NCBI RefSeq assembly: GCF_900114255.1 | Contig: NZ_FOSL01000001.1 | Coordinates: 620,001 to 684,000, forward strand | Length of the DNA: 64,000 nucleotides | Source: Neomesorhizobium albiziae | Lineage (GTDB): Bacteria > Pseudomonadota > Alphaproteobacteria > Rhizobiales > Rhizobiaceae | Direction: 5' to 3' | Position numbers and translations under genes: made by a program | Notes under the pieces: generated by a model | Seen by the model: only the letters and a program-made list of their open reading frames with translations | What the model was told of the DNA's origin: nothing | Databases searched by the model: none | Shown: positions 43,727 to 53,107 of the stretch, piece by piece | Layout of the letters: every line of letters begins with the position of its first letter | Numbering within the stretch: position 1 is the first letter of the stretch

Positions 43727-45169
43727 TTAGACCTCCATCACCGGCAGCGATTTCGGAGCCAGTTCGGCAATGTCGCGCCCACGTGGATCGAGCGCGCCGG
43801 CGCGGGCGCATGCCCAATTCTGCAGGGCCTGCATCTCGCGCAGCGCGCCGTCATAGTCGATCCCGGTCGGCTTGCCACGATCGACCGTCAGGCGACCATC
43901 GACGTAGACCCTCTCGACTGCGCGCTCGGCGGCGCAATGGAGCAGGCCGCGCAGCGGATCATAGACTGGCCGCATGGTCGGTGCGCTCAGATCGACGACC
44001 AGGAGGTCGGCCTTGGCGCCGACGCTGAGCCTGCCGATATCCGTCCGACCCAGTGCACGCGCGCCCGCAAGCGTCGCCGCGTGCAAGATATCGCCAGTCG
44101 AAAGATCGAAGACGCTCTTGCCGCCGAGCCGCGAGCAGATCAAAGCCTGCCGCATCTCCTCCAGCATGTTGAAAGGGTAACTGTCGGTGCCGATCGCCAC
44201 GTTGACGCCGCCGCGGCGATAGGCGCCGAGCGTCTCCAGCGCCATGCCGCTGCGGGCGAAGGTCACCGGGCAATGCGCGACGCTCGTCCCGCGCGCTGCC
44301 AGCGTCGCGAGATCATCGCACGTCCGCTGCCTGGTCCAGGAATGGTGATCGGCGAAGATGCAGTGGCCGAGGATGACGTCGGGGCCGAGCACGCCAAGCC
44401 GGTCGAGATACTGCACGGCGGTCAGGCCGGTGCGGCGCATCAGTTCCTCGTGCTCGGCCATGGTCTGCGCGGCATGGATCGTGATGCGCATGCCGCGCCG
44501 TCGCGCTTCTTCGGCGGCATCGACTAAAAGATCGGGCCGGCAGGTCTCCACCTGCGACGGCGACACGACGCCGTCCAGCCGCCCGCTCGGATGCGCCCGC
44601 GCCCGGTCGACAAAATCAAGCGCCCGCACGAAAGCCTGCCTGCCCGCCTCGTCGTCCCAGTCCAGATCGAGCCGATGGCCGTCATGCACCACCCAGTCGG
44701 CCTGCCGAAAACCGGGCGCGAGATAGGCGCGTGCGCCGCTTTGGGCTGCTATGTCGAGCCAGGCATCATGCGGGCCTGCAATATCAAGCACCGTCGTTGC
44801 GCCGCTGCGCATCAGGTCGCCCAGCATGACGGTCAGGCAGGCGGCTCGGGCGTCCGGCCCACCGTCGATCAGGCCGGAAAATTCATACATGGCGTTGCCC
44901 CAGAGCGCTGCCGTTCCGACATCCTCGAAAATACCCTTGGCAAGCGGCTCATCATGCGAGTGGCAGTGGATGTCGATAAGCCCCGGCACGACCATCCGAG
45001 CCTTGCCGGACAGTTCGGTGGTCGCTTCTCCGTCGAAGCTCTGACCGACGCAGCGCAACCCCGTTTCATCGAAGGCCACGTCGCCGCCATGAAGGTAGAC
45101 GTGGCGGTCGTTGACCGGATCGTACGCGACGATGATGTCGACGTTGCGAATGACGGTGACCTCAGTCAT
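43727..45169 (-). CDS. Canonical amidohydrolase (TRZ/ATZ group)
   Basis: 480 residues with full ligand set: IDIHCHSHDE (HxH), ITIHAAQTM, LGHCIFADHHSW and IGTDSYPFNM. The composite N- and C-terminal strands (VYVDGRLTVDRGKP) are present. Its layout resembles guanine deaminase/SAH deaminase-type enzymes, but the substrate is not determinable. It is the last gene of a minus-strand operon with the Aap-like permeases, its start (45169) overlapping the upstream permease stop by 8 bases. That coupling suggests the amino-acid-like transporter imports a compound this enzyme hydrolyses, or re-imports a product. Confidence 0.87.
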   Translation of the reverse strand: MTEVTVIRNVDIIVAYDPVNDRHVYLHGGDVAFDETGLRCVGQSFDGEATTELSGKARMVVPGLIDIHCHSHDEPLAKGIFEDVGTAALWGNAMYEFSGLIDGGPDARAACLTVMLGDLMRSGATTVLDIAGPHDAWLDIAAQSGARAYLAPGFRQADWVVHDGHRLDLDWDDEAGRQAFVRALDFVDRARAHPSGRLDGVVSPSQVETCRPDLLVDAAEEARRRGMRITIHAAQTMAEHEELMRRTGLTAVQYLDRLGVLGPDVILGHCIFADHHSWTRQRTCDDLATLAARGTSVAHCPVTFARSGMALETLGAYRRGGVNVAIGTDSYPFNMLEEMRQALICSRLGGKSVFDLSTGDILHAATLAGARALGRTDIGRLSVGAKADLLVVDLSAPTMRPVYDPLRGLLHCAAERAVERVYVDGRLTVDRGKPTGIDYDGALREMQALQNWACARAGALDPRGRDIAELAPKSLPVMEV

Positions 45170-46256
45170 AGCCCACCCTGAAATGCTTCTCGAGAAAACG
45201 GCTGTATGCGCCCATCAGCGCACTGAACACGAAATAAACCGCAGCCGCGAAAAGATATCCCTCCAGCACTGCGATGCCCTGCCAGTTGGGATCGCGCAAC
45301 GCCGTGCGGACCGTGTTCAGGAAATCGAGCAGGCCGACAATGGTCACCAGCGTGGTGTCCTGGAAGAAGCCGATAAACAGCGACACCAGCGGTGGGATCA
45401 CCGTCTTCAAGGCCTGCGGAATGATCACCAGGAAGGTGTACTGCCAGTAGTGAAGTCCCAGCGCCTGCGCGGCTTCGGTCTGGCCTCGCGGCAGCGCCTG
45501 AAGCCCAGCGCGCACGATCTCGGCAATATAGGCGGCGGCGAACAGGATGATAGCCACTTGGGCGCGCAGCAGTTTGTCGATGGTAACGCCGTCGGGCATG
45601 AACAGCGGCAGCATGACGGACGCCATGAACAGGATGCTGATCAGCGGCACGCCGCGCACCAGCTCGATGAAGGTGACGGCGAGAATGCGGATCGCCGGCA
45701 GATTGGAAAGACGTGCGAGCGCGAGCAGGATGCCGAGCGGCAGCGCACAGACGAGGCCCACGAAGGTCAGCATGAAGGACAGCGGCAGGCCGCCCCACTG
45801 GGACGTGGGCACCTCGGCCAATCCGAACGCGCCGCCGGCCATCAGCAGGTAGAGCACCGGCAATAGGACGACCCAGCCCAGCAGGAGCCAACGGCTCCAC
45901 AGGCGCGGGATGCATGAAATTGTGATGGCCAGAATGAAGAGCGCCGTAGCCGTCAGCGGCCGCCATTGCTCCTCGAACGGATAGATGCCGAACAGCATGT
46001 AGCGCAGCTTGGCTGTGAGATATGGCCAGCAGGCGCCGACACTCGCCTTGCAGTCCTCCGGCGTACCGTCGAACACGGCGTTGATCACAAGCCATGAAAC
46101 AGCGACCTTGGCGGCGAGCGCAAGCAGGGCCAAACATAGCAGCGTCACGATCGTGTTGGCGGGCGTTCCGAAATAGGCGCTGGCGCCGAGCCCACCGCTC
46201 TGTGCCGGTGCGCGGATGGCGATTTGCTCCTCGCCCGAGTTTGCCATGGTGCTCAT
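45162..46256 (-). CDS. Polar amino-acid ABC permease (AapM/HisM-like)
   Basis: 364 residues, with an N-terminal cytoplasmic segment, several hydrophobic segments, and a C-terminal His/Glu/Gln/Arg-type permease domain with the EAA loop YIAEIVRAGLQALPRGQTEAAQALGL region at about 245-275. The long N-terminal membrane extension is characteristic of AapM rather than of compact HisM proteins. The start is ATG at 46256, one base after the AapQ-like stop region. Pairs with the AapQ-like permease to carry amino acids or analogues; no ATPase gene is found beside it. Confidence 0.88.
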   Translation of the reverse strand: MSTMANSGEEQIAIRAPAQSGGLGASAYFGTPANTIVTLLCLALLALAAKVAVSWLVINAVFDGTPEDCKASVGACWPYLTAKLRYMLFGIYPFEEQWRPLTATALFILAITISCIPRLWSRWLLLGWVVLLPVLYLLMAGGAFGLAEVPTSQWGGLPLSFMLTFVGLVCALPLGILLALARLSNLPAIRILAVTFIELVRGVPLISILFMASVMLPLFMPDGVTIDKLLRAQVAIILFAAAYIAEIVRAGLQALPRGQTEAAQALGLHYWQYTFLVIIPQALKTVIPPLVSLFIGFFQDTTLVTIVGLLDFLNTVRTALRDPNWQGIAVLEGYLFAAAVYFVFSALMGAYSRFLEKHFRVGYD

Positions 46257-46257
46257 C

Positions 46258-47430
46258 TCAGCGCCCCTGCAACGCAACGCGCGCGTTATACCAGTTCATC
46301 AGCAGCGACGTCGCCAGCGAGAGACCGAGATAGACCAGCATGAACAGCGCGATCGGCTCCATCGCCTGCCCTGTCTGGTTCATGATTGTGTTGGAGACCA
46401 TCACGAGGTCCGGATAGCCGATGGCGATGGCCAGCGAGCTGTTCTTGAATGTCGTCACGTAGATGTTGGTCAAGGGCGGCACGATGACCCTGAGCGCCTG
46501 CGGCAGGATGACAAGGCGCATGGTGCGCCCGGAAGACAGGCCAAGCGCCTGGGCTGCCTCGCGCTGGCCCTTGCCTATCGCCAGAATGCCGCTGCGGACG
46601 ATCTCGGCAACTGTCGCCGAGGCGCTGAGTGTCAAGCCGAGCAGCAACGCCACGAATTCCGGCTTGAGATGCGCGCCGCCAGTCAGCCGGAAGCGCCCCA
46701 GCTCCGGCCAGTCGAACTCGAACCTGATGTCGAATACCGCGATTGCAATGACAAAAGGCAAAACAAGCAGCGTAAGCGAGACCGGCCAGCCGGGCACGGC
46801 CTTGCCAGTCGCGATGCGCCGACGCGTTGCAACGGTCCGCCAGGCGAAAGCAGCCACCACGCCTGCGGCAATTGCAGCAATGACGGTCCAGAAGCCGGAA
46901 TGCCAGACGATGGCTGGCACGACCAGGCCGCTGTTAGAGACGAAGACACCGGGCAGAAGCGCAATGGCCTGCTTGACCGGCGGCAGCGTGAAGATGATGG
47001 CCGAGTACCAGAGGAAGAGGTAGAGCAGCAGCGGCACGTTGCGCAGCGCTTCCACATAGGCAAGCATCAGCCGCGAGAGCAGCGGGTTTTTCGAAAGACG
47101 CGCAATCCCGACCAGCGTGCCGACAACCGTGCCGAGCACGATGGCGAGCAGCGCCACCGTAAGCGTGTTGAGCAACCCGACCAGCAATGCCCGCCCGTAA
47201 CTGTCGGACGGCTGGTAATCGATCGGCGTCTCGCTGATGATAAAGCCGGCCTCCCGGCTGAGGTAATCGAATCCGGTCGCAATATCCTGCCTGGCGAGAT
47301 TGGCGGCTGCGTTTTGAAACAGGTACCAGCCGATCGCGACGACGGCTGCGATGCAGACAACCTGATAGGCAACCTCGCGAATCCGCCGGTCACGCAGCAG
47401 GAATAGTCCAGAAAATCCGGATGTGCTCAT
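46258..47430 (-). CDS. Polar amino-acid ABC permease (AapQ-like)
   Basis: 390 residues of the AapQ type: N-terminal helix followed by a periplasmic loop (FDYLSREAGFIISETPIDYQ), the VGLLNTLTVALLAIVLGTVVG permease motif, and the C-terminal EAA loop at EIVRSGILAIGKGQREAAQALGLSS. ATG at 47430 is taken as the start; the open frame above it lacks membrane or family content. The binding-protein gene lies 62 bases upstream. Heterodimerises with the AapM-like permease. Confidence 0.9.
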   Translation of the reverse strand: MSTSGFSGLFLLRDRRIREVAYQVVCIAAVVAIGWYLFQNAAANLARQDIATGFDYLSREAGFIISETPIDYQPSDSYGRALLVGLLNTLTVALLAIVLGTVVGTLVGIARLSKNPLLSRLMLAYVEALRNVPLLLYLFLWYSAIIFTLPPVKQAIALLPGVFVSNSGLVVPAIVWHSGFWTVIAAIAAGVVAAFAWRTVATRRRIATGKAVPGWPVSLTLLVLPFVIAIAVFDIRFEFDWPELGRFRLTGGAHLKPEFVALLLGLTLSASATVAEIVRSGILAIGKGQREAAQALGLSSGRTMRLVILPQALRVIVPPLTNIYVTTFKNSSLAIAIGYPDLVMVSNTIMNQTGQAMEPIALFMLVYLGLSLATSLLMNWYNARVALQGR

Positions 47431-47492
47431 GGGATCGGCCTGCCGGCGCACGGCGCATGCCAGGCGGCACGCACCGTGCGCCGGCATATAGC

Positions 47493-48521
47493 TTATCTGA
47501 ACGGCGGTGCGTAAAGCAGGCCGCCATTGTTCCACTGGGCGTTCGGGCCACGGCTCAGACCGAGCGCTGTCTGTTCACCCAGATTGCGATCAAAGACCTC
47601 GGCGTAGTTGCCGACATTCTTGATGATGTTGTAGCCGAAGGCCTTGTCGAGCCCGAGCATCGTGCCAAGCTCGTCAGTGATGCCCAGCATGCGCTGAACC
47701 TCCGGATCTTCGCTCTTCAGCTTTTCTTCCACATTCGCCTGGGTGATGCCTTTCTCTTCAGCAGCCATCATCGTCCAGACCGACCAGGAAACGATGTCGC
47801 GCCAGTTGGAGTCGTTCTGACGCACAGCCGGCGCCAGCGGCTCCTTGGAGATGGTTTCCGGCAGCACGAGATAGTCGTTGGGGCTCTTCGAGGCGGCGCG
47901 AATGGAGGCAAGATCGGAACGGTCCGAAGAGACCGCGTCGCAGCGGCCCGAGAAGAAGGCATTATTGTTCTCGTCGGGATTCTCGAAAACTACCAGTTCA
48001 AACTTCTTCCCGGTTGCACGGAAGAAGTCTGCAAGGTTCTGCGCGGTCGTCGTGCCGGGCAAGGTGCAGATGGCAGCGCCGTCAAGATCCTTGGCGCTGG
48101 CGACTTCGAGGCTCTTTGCGACCATGAGGCCCTGGCCGTCATAGAACACAGTCGGACCGAAATCGATGCCCAGCGAGGCCTCGCGCGAATAGGTCATCGT
48201 GGTCTGGCGCGACAGAACGTCGATCTCGCCCGACTGCAGCGACTGGAAGCGGGTGTTGATGTTGGTCAGCACGAAGTCGATTTTGGTCGGATCGCCGAAC
48301 ACGGCCGATGCGATGGCGCGGCAGACATCAACATCGAAGCCAGCGAACTTGCCTTGCGCATCGGCGAGCGCAAAGCCCGTCGTGCCCATCGAAACGCCGC
48401 AGATCAGCTTACCGCGCGCCTTGACGGTCTCAAGCGTAGTCGCCGCCTGCGCGGCAATCGCGGTTGAGCACAGCAGCAAAACACCCGCGGCAAGGCGGCA
48501 TGCTCTAACAGAGATTTTCAT
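47493..48521 (-). CDS. Amino-acid ABC substrate-binding protein (AapJ-like)
   Basis: 342 residues, family 3 (SBP_bac_3) binding protein. Signal peptide about 1-26 (cleavage after IAAQA), then LETVKARGKLICGVS, DVDVCRAIASAVFGDP, and SLQSGEIDVLSRQTTMTYSREASLG as in AapJ/YhdW proteins; two Cys pairs of that subfamily are visible. Start ATG at 48521 with GGAGGAG. Leads the minus-strand operon ending with the amidohydrolase. Probably binds a general amino acid or acidic ureido compound. The divergent GntR gene is the likely regulator. Confidence 0.9.
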   Translation of the reverse strand: MKISVRACRLAAGVLLLCSTAIAAQAATTLETVKARGKLICGVSMGTTGFALADAQGKFAGFDVDVCRAIASAVFGDPTKIDFVLTNINTRFQSLQSGEIDVLSRQTTMTYSREASLGIDFGPTVFYDGQGLMVAKSLEVASAKDLDGAAICTLPGTTTAQNLADFFRATGKKFELVVFENPDENNNAFFSGRCDAVSSDRSDLASIRAASKSPNDYLVLPETISKEPLAPAVRQNDSNWRDIVSWSVWTMMAAEEKGITQANVEEKLKSEDPEVQRMLGITDELGTMLGLDKAFGYNIIKNVGNYAEVFDRNLGEQTALGLSRGPNAQWNNGGLLYAPPFR

Positions 48522-48922
48522 TCCACTCCTCCCAATGCGGTTCTGACGGAACACCGTCGATCGCAATTCACTTAACAAATGTATTCCAATCAAATTGGCG
48601 ACAATTATTCAACAAGATAATCAACAATCTTGTGGTCAATTATGTCGCGCGCGCCATCTCTTCGGAAAGGGTGGGCAACCCGTCATCGCTGCAGGATCTG
48701 GCCATTTCTTCGCGAGCGAGACATTTGATCACTCGCCCACCCGTAATCGGCTTTGGATTGAACGGAACCATTAAAGAAATTGGTTGCATCGTCGATTCTC
48801 CTTCCATAGGTTCGATTTTCGCTGAGGGGCACACCAACTCAGGATCGGAATCTCGATTTTCGCAAGAAACGATCCTTCAACGTGAACCTTTTGCAACATT
48901 GATCACCTGACTAAGTGTTGTC
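48522..48922. promoter_or_regulatory. Divergent promoter region with two inverted repeats
   Basis: About 400 bases without a credible gene, between the binding-protein gene and the second GntR gene. It contains AATTG (48593-48597)/CAATT (48602-48606), whose core TTGGCGACAA is one base from the TTGTNGACAA boxes, and ACAAGAT (48612-48618)/ATCTTGT (48627-48633). Both are plausible GntR operator sites about 80-110 bases from the binding-protein start. Confidence 0.45.
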
Positions 48923-49702
48923 ATGCCATCCCACACCAAACCCGCAGCAAACTCTGGTTACGCACTTGAGCGGCTGCGCGTTCTGCTGGGTTCGGTGCCG
49001 TCTGGCGGAGAACTGCGCTTGCCTCCCGAGCGCGAGCTGGCTGCGGAAATCGGCGTCGGCAGGCGTGCGTTGCGACGGGCCCTCGAGGTTCTGGAAGATG
49101 AGGGCCTGATCTGGCGCCAGCAGGGCAAGGGAACCTTTGGAGGCTCCCAGCAGATATCAAGCACGCTTCGCGTCAACAGCCTGGCGGAATTCACCAATCC
49201 GATCGAAGTCATGGAAGTGCGCATCGAGATAGAGCCCGTGCTGGCGCGCATGGCAGCCACGAAGGCAACGCCGGCGCTGATCCAGCAGCTGGAGAAATTG
49301 GCGGCCAAGGCGAAGGATTCGACCGACACTGATTCCTGGGAACTGTGGGACGGTGCGTTTCATCGCAAGATCGCAGAGGCTGCAGGCAACCAACTGTTCA
49401 TCCTGTTCATGGGCATGATCGACCAGATCCGTCAGAACGAGGCTTGGCGCCATTTCCGCGAGCGCACACGTTCGGCCGGCCGCACCACCCTTTCGGTCGA
49501 GCAGCACAACGCCGTCATTGACGCCATTCGCCATTTCCACCCCGCAGCAGCCGAATCTGCCATGCGCGAACACTTGATCTCGCTGCGCAATGCGCTGATC
49601 GAAGCCATGCAGACAGCAGGCAGCCCCACCGCCGGCCTGGAAGCCTCCATCGGGCTGCAAATCCCAAATCAGAAAAGCTCAATCACAGAGGGAAACAAAT
49701 GA
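48923..49702 (+). CDS. GntR-family regulator with FCD domain (second)
   Basis: 259 residues: winged helix with LPPERELAAEIGVGRRALRRALEVLEDEGLI (about 33-63) and C-terminal FCD domain (RIEIEPVLARMAA, DGAFHRKIAEAAGN, EQHNAVIDAIRHFHP) carrying the conserved His/Asp metal ligands. FadR/PdhR-type organisation. Its 3' end overlaps the next binding-protein gene by 4 bases (ATGA), so it is the first gene of that transporter operon as well as divergent from the Aap-like operon, and could control both. The effector is unknown. Confidence 0.88.
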   Translation: MPSHTKPAANSGYALERLRVLLGSVPSGGELRLPPERELAAEIGVGRRALRRALEVLEDEGLIWRQQGKGTFGGSQQISSTLRVNSLAEFTNPIEVMEVRIEIEPVLARMAATKATPALIQQLEKLAAKAKDSTDTDSWELWDGAFHRKIAEAAGNQLFILFMGMIDQIRQNEAWRHFRERTRSAGRTTLSVEQHNAVIDAIRHFHPAAAESAMREHLISLRNALIEAMQTAGSPTAGLEASIGLQIPNQKSSITEGNK

Positions 49703-51201
49703 ATTCCGTAAAGAAATTCCTGTTGGCCGCGACGATCATGGTTTCGGCCTCATCGGCTCTCGCCGCCGATCTTCGTATCGGTCTGCAGGACGATGCCGAC
49801 ATCCTCGATCCGCATCGCGCGAGGACCTTTGTCGGGCGTATCGTTTTCACCTCCCTCTGCGACAAGCTTTTCGACATCAACGAGAAGCTGGAAATCCAGC
49901 CACAGCTGGCCAAGGAATGGACGTGGTCGGAAGACGGCAAAACGCTGACAGTCAAGCTGCGCGGCGACGGCAAGTTCCACGACGGTTCGACAATCGACGC
50001 GACCGCGGTGAAAGCCAATCTCGAACGAGCGAAGTCCCTGCCGGAATCGCTTCGCAAGAGCGAAGTCGCTTCGATCGATACGGTTGAAGTGATCGACGCC
50101 ACGACGCTGGCCATCCATCTCGTAAAGCCGGACGCGTCGCTCCTGTCTCAGTTGGCTGACCGCGCCGGCATGGTTCTGTCGCCCAAGGCATTTGAAAGCG
50201 GCGATTTCGGCCAGAACCCGGTCTGCTCGGGGCCGTACAAGTTCGTCGAGCGTATCCAGAACGACCGCATCGTTCTGGAGAAATTCGCCGACTACTGGGA
50301 TGCGGCCGGCTTCGCCTACGACAAGATCACCTTCATCCCGATCTCGGACTCGACCGTGCGCCTCGCCAACCTGCGTTCGGGCGATCTCGACATCATTGAG
50401 CGTATCGCCCCATCCGACGTTGAAACCGTCAAGGGTGACTCCGGCCTTGCCTTCTACCCGGTCACCGGAACCGGCTACCAGGCCCTGACCTTCAATCTTA
50501 AAAAGGGCGACAAGGATTCATTCCCGATTGCTTACGACAAGCGTATTCGCCAGGCTTTCGAACTGTCGATTGATCGCAACGTCATCAACGATGTTGTTGG
50601 CCAGGGCATTTTTCAGCCGGCATATCAGCCATTTCCGCCGACGAGCTTCGCCTATGACAAGAAGTTCGAGAGCCGCCAGCGCGAGGTCGCCAAGGCAAAG
50701 GCGCTTCTTGCCGAAGCCGGCCACGAACGCGTGAAGCTGGAAATCGCCTTCGGCAACAACACGGCTTCGCAGCAGGTCTACGAGTTGATCCAGGCAATGT
50801 CGGCGGAAGCAGGCTTCGACATCTCGCTGCGTCCGACGGAGTTTGCAGCATTGCAGTCGGCACTGAAGGAAGGCAGCTTCGAGGCTGGTCAGAGCGGTTG
50901 GTCCGGCCGCGCAGACCCGGATGGCAACATCCACAGTTTTGTCAGCTGCAAGGGCAATCTCAATGACGCCCATTATTGCAACGAGAAGGTCGACGCCCTG
51001 CTTGAAGAGGCACGCAGCCTGACAGATCCGGTCAAGCGCAAGGCGCTTTATGATCAGGTCCAGGAGATCATCCAGGACGACCTGCCGATCGTCTATCTCT
51101 ATTACCAGCCCTGGCCGTTTGCGGCGCGTGCCAACGTGAAGGGCTTTACCGCCTATCCCGATGGAATGATCCGACTGCGCGGCGTTTCGTCCGAAGGTTG
51201 A
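49699..51201 (+). CDS. ABC transporter substrate-binding protein, family 5 (GGT operon)
   Basis: 500 residues, SBP_bac_5 family, with signal peptide MNSVKKFLLAATIMVSASS (cleavage near ALAAD). Hallmarks: LDPHRARTFVGRIVF, VKLRGDGKFHDGSTIDATAVKANLE (about 90-115), YDKRIRQAFELSIDRNVIND. Translationally coupled to the GntR gene. The same operon encodes a gamma-glutamyltransferase-family protein, so gamma-glutamyl peptides or glutathione-like thiols are the leading candidate ligands; this is inference, as glutathione binding proteins of this family are known in E. coli (GsiB). Confidence 0.92.
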   Translation: MNSVKKFLLAATIMVSASSALAADLRIGLQDDADILDPHRARTFVGRIVFTSLCDKLFDINEKLEIQPQLAKEWTWSEDGKTLTVKLRGDGKFHDGSTIDATAVKANLERAKSLPESLRKSEVASIDTVEVIDATTLAIHLVKPDASLLSQLADRAGMVLSPKAFESGDFGQNPVCSGPYKFVERIQNDRIVLEKFADYWDAAGFAYDKITFIPISDSTVRLANLRSGDLDIIERIAPSDVETVKGDSGLAFYPVTGTGYQALTFNLKKGDKDSFPIAYDKRIRQAFELSIDRNVINDVVGQGIFQPAYQPFPPTSFAYDKKFESRQREVAKAKALLAEAGHERVKLEIAFGNNTASQQVYELIQAMSAEAGFDISLRPTEFAALQSALKEGSFEAGQSGWSGRADPDGNIHSFVSCKGNLNDAHYCNEKVDALLEEARSLTDPVKRKALYDQVQEIIQDDLPIVYLYYQPWPFAARANVKGFTAYPDGMIRLRGVSSEG

Positions 51202-51274
51202 TCCTCCACAGCGCGGCGCGGCCATACTAGTGGCCGCACCGCCCCTCCCGCTCCGGTTTCAAAGTGCTTTTGCC

Positions 51275-52222
51275 ATGATCGCGATCGTTCTCAGACGATG
51301 CCTGGTAGTCCTGCCTACGTTGCTGCTCGTCTCCATGCTGGTGTTCGGCATGCAGAAACTTTTGCCCGGCGACCCCATCCTGACGATGGCGGGCGAGGAT
51401 CGCGATCCGGCAACGATCGCCTATCTGCAGGAGAAGTATCGTCTCAACGACCCGATCCCGGTCCAATATGTGGCCTGGCTCGGGCAGATCGTTCGGGGCG
51501 ACCTCGGCATCTCTCTGCGCACTGAGCAGCCGGTGCTCAGCCTTATTGTCCAGAAGCTGCCGGTAACGATCCAGCTGGCGGCCTTCGCCATGATCGTCGC
51601 ATTCATGATCGGCGTGCCCGCCGGCATCGTTTCAGCGATACGAAAGGGAACGACCACCGACTATGCCATCAACGTCGTGGCGCTGTCGGGGCTGTCCATT
51701 CCCAATTTCTGGCTCGGCCTGATGCTCATTCTGCTGGTCTCCGTGCAATGGCAATTGCTGCCGGCGTCCGGCTACACCTCGCCCCTCGAGGATATCGGCC
51801 AGAACCTGCGCACCATGTTCATGCCGGCCTTCGTTCTGGGCACCGGGTTGGCGGGCGTTCTGATGCGCCACACGCGCTCGGCAATGCTGGGCGTTCTGCG
51901 CTCCGACTATGTCCGGACCGCGCGCGCAAAGGGGTTGAACGAAAAGACCGTCATCCTGCGCCACGCATTGAAGAACGCCCTGGTGCCGATCATCACGCTT
52001 TCCACGCTGCTGTTTGGCGAATTGCTTGCGGGTGCAGTGCTGACCGAGCAGATTTTCACCATTCCAGGCTTCGGCAAGCTGATCGTCGATGCCGTCTTCA
52101 CCCGTGACTATGCGGTGGTTCAAGGCGTCGTGCTGTGCACGGCCGTCGGGTTCATTCTCATGAACCTCGTCGCAGACCTCCTCTACATCGTCGTCAATCC
52201 GCGCCTGAGAGATGCGGCATGA
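51275..52222 (+). CDS. Dipeptide-type ABC permease (DppB/GsiC-like)
   Basis: 315 residues: first helix MIAIVLRRCLVVLPTLLLVS, GDLGISLRTEQPV motif, EAA loop SDYVRTARAKGLNEKTVILRHAL, C-terminal ADLLYIVVNPRLRDAA. ATG at 51275 begins the standard OppB N-terminus; a GTG at 51230 adds a Pro-rich stretch without a ribosome site. Overlaps the DppC-like gene by 4 bases. Located 73 bases after the binding-protein gene. Confidence 0.92.
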   Translation: MIAIVLRRCLVVLPTLLLVSMLVFGMQKLLPGDPILTMAGEDRDPATIAYLQEKYRLNDPIPVQYVAWLGQIVRGDLGISLRTEQPVLSLIVQKLPVTIQLAAFAMIVAFMIGVPAGIVSAIRKGTTTDYAINVVALSGLSIPNFWLGLMLILLVSVQWQLLPASGYTSPLEDIGQNLRTMFMPAFVLGTGLAGVLMRHTRSAMLGVLRSDYVRTARAKGLNEKTVILRHALKNALVPIITLSTLLFGELLAGAVLTEQIFTIPGFGKLIVDAVFTRDYAVVQGVVLCTAVGFILMNLVADLLYIVVNPRLRDAA

Positions 52223-53079
52223 CTGCCCTCGCCTCCACCCACAAAAGCCCTTTCGGCCGTCAGCTGTCGAAGTTCACCCGCAACAAGGCAGCGGTCGCAG
52301 GCGCTGTCATTGTCGGCCTGTTTGTACTGATCGCCGTCTTTGCGCCGCTGATTGCACCCTATGATCCGTTTCAGACCAGCTTCACGACGGTGCGCAAACC
52401 GCCTTCGGCGCAATTCTGGCTCGGCACCGACGAACTGGGGCGCGATCTGTTCTCCCGTATGATCTACGGCGCGCGCGCATCGCTGATGGCCGGCGGCATA
52501 TCCGTGGTGATTGCCGTGATTGTCGGCGTGCCGTTCGGCCTTCTGGCCGGTTATTTCGGCGGCTGGATCGACAGCGTCATTTCGCGCCTGATCGACGCCA
52601 TGCTGGCCATTCCCTTCCTGATCCTCGCAATTTCCTTGGCAGCCTTCCTCGGCGCCAGCCTGACCAACGCCATGATCGCCATTGGCCTTTCGGCAGCGCC
52701 GATCTTTGCGCGCCTGACCAGGGGCCAGGTGCTTTCGGTGAAAGCGGAGGAGTATGTCGAGGCAGCGCAGGTCATCGGCCTGCGGCACCCGCGCATCATT
52801 CTGCGCTACATCCTGCCCAATTCCATCCCGCCGATCATCGTGCAGGCAACGCTGACGATCGCCGCCGCCATTATCGCCGAGGCAAGCCTTTCCTTCCTCG
52901 GCCTCGGCCAACAGCCACCCAACCCGTCCTGGGGTTCGATGCTGAACACGGCCAAGAACTTCATCTCGCAGGCGCCATGGATGTCGCTGTGGCCGGGAGC
53001 GGCGATCTTCCTCGCCGTGCTGGGCTTCAACCTTCTGGGTGACGGCCTGCGCGATGCCATCGACCCGCGCGAATACTAA
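52219..53079 (+). CDS. Dipeptide-type ABC permease (DppC/GsiD-like)
   Basis: 286 residues: anchor helix VAGAVIVGLFVLIAVFAPL, GTDELGRDLFSRMIYGAR motif, EAA loop EEYVEAAQVIGLRHPRIILRYILPN, ending NLLGDGLRDAIDPREY. ATG at 52219 overlaps the DppB-like TGA. Channel partner of the preceding permease. The gamma-glutamyltransferase-family gene starts 28 bases downstream in the same operon. Confidence 0.92.
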   Translation: MTALASTHKSPFGRQLSKFTRNKAAVAGAVIVGLFVLIAVFAPLIAPYDPFQTSFTTVRKPPSAQFWLGTDELGRDLFSRMIYGARASLMAGGISVVIAVIVGVPFGLLAGYFGGWIDSVISRLIDAMLAIPFLILAISLAAFLGASLTNAMIAIGLSAAPIFARLTRGQVLSVKAEEYVEAAQVIGLRHPRIILRYILPNSIPPIIVQATLTIAAAIIAEASLSFLGLGQQPPNPSWGSMLNTAKNFISQAPWMSLWPGAAIFLAVLGFNLLGDGLRDAIDPREY

Positions 53080-53107
53080 GCATTAGCAGATAGCAGGAAC
53101 GACAAGC

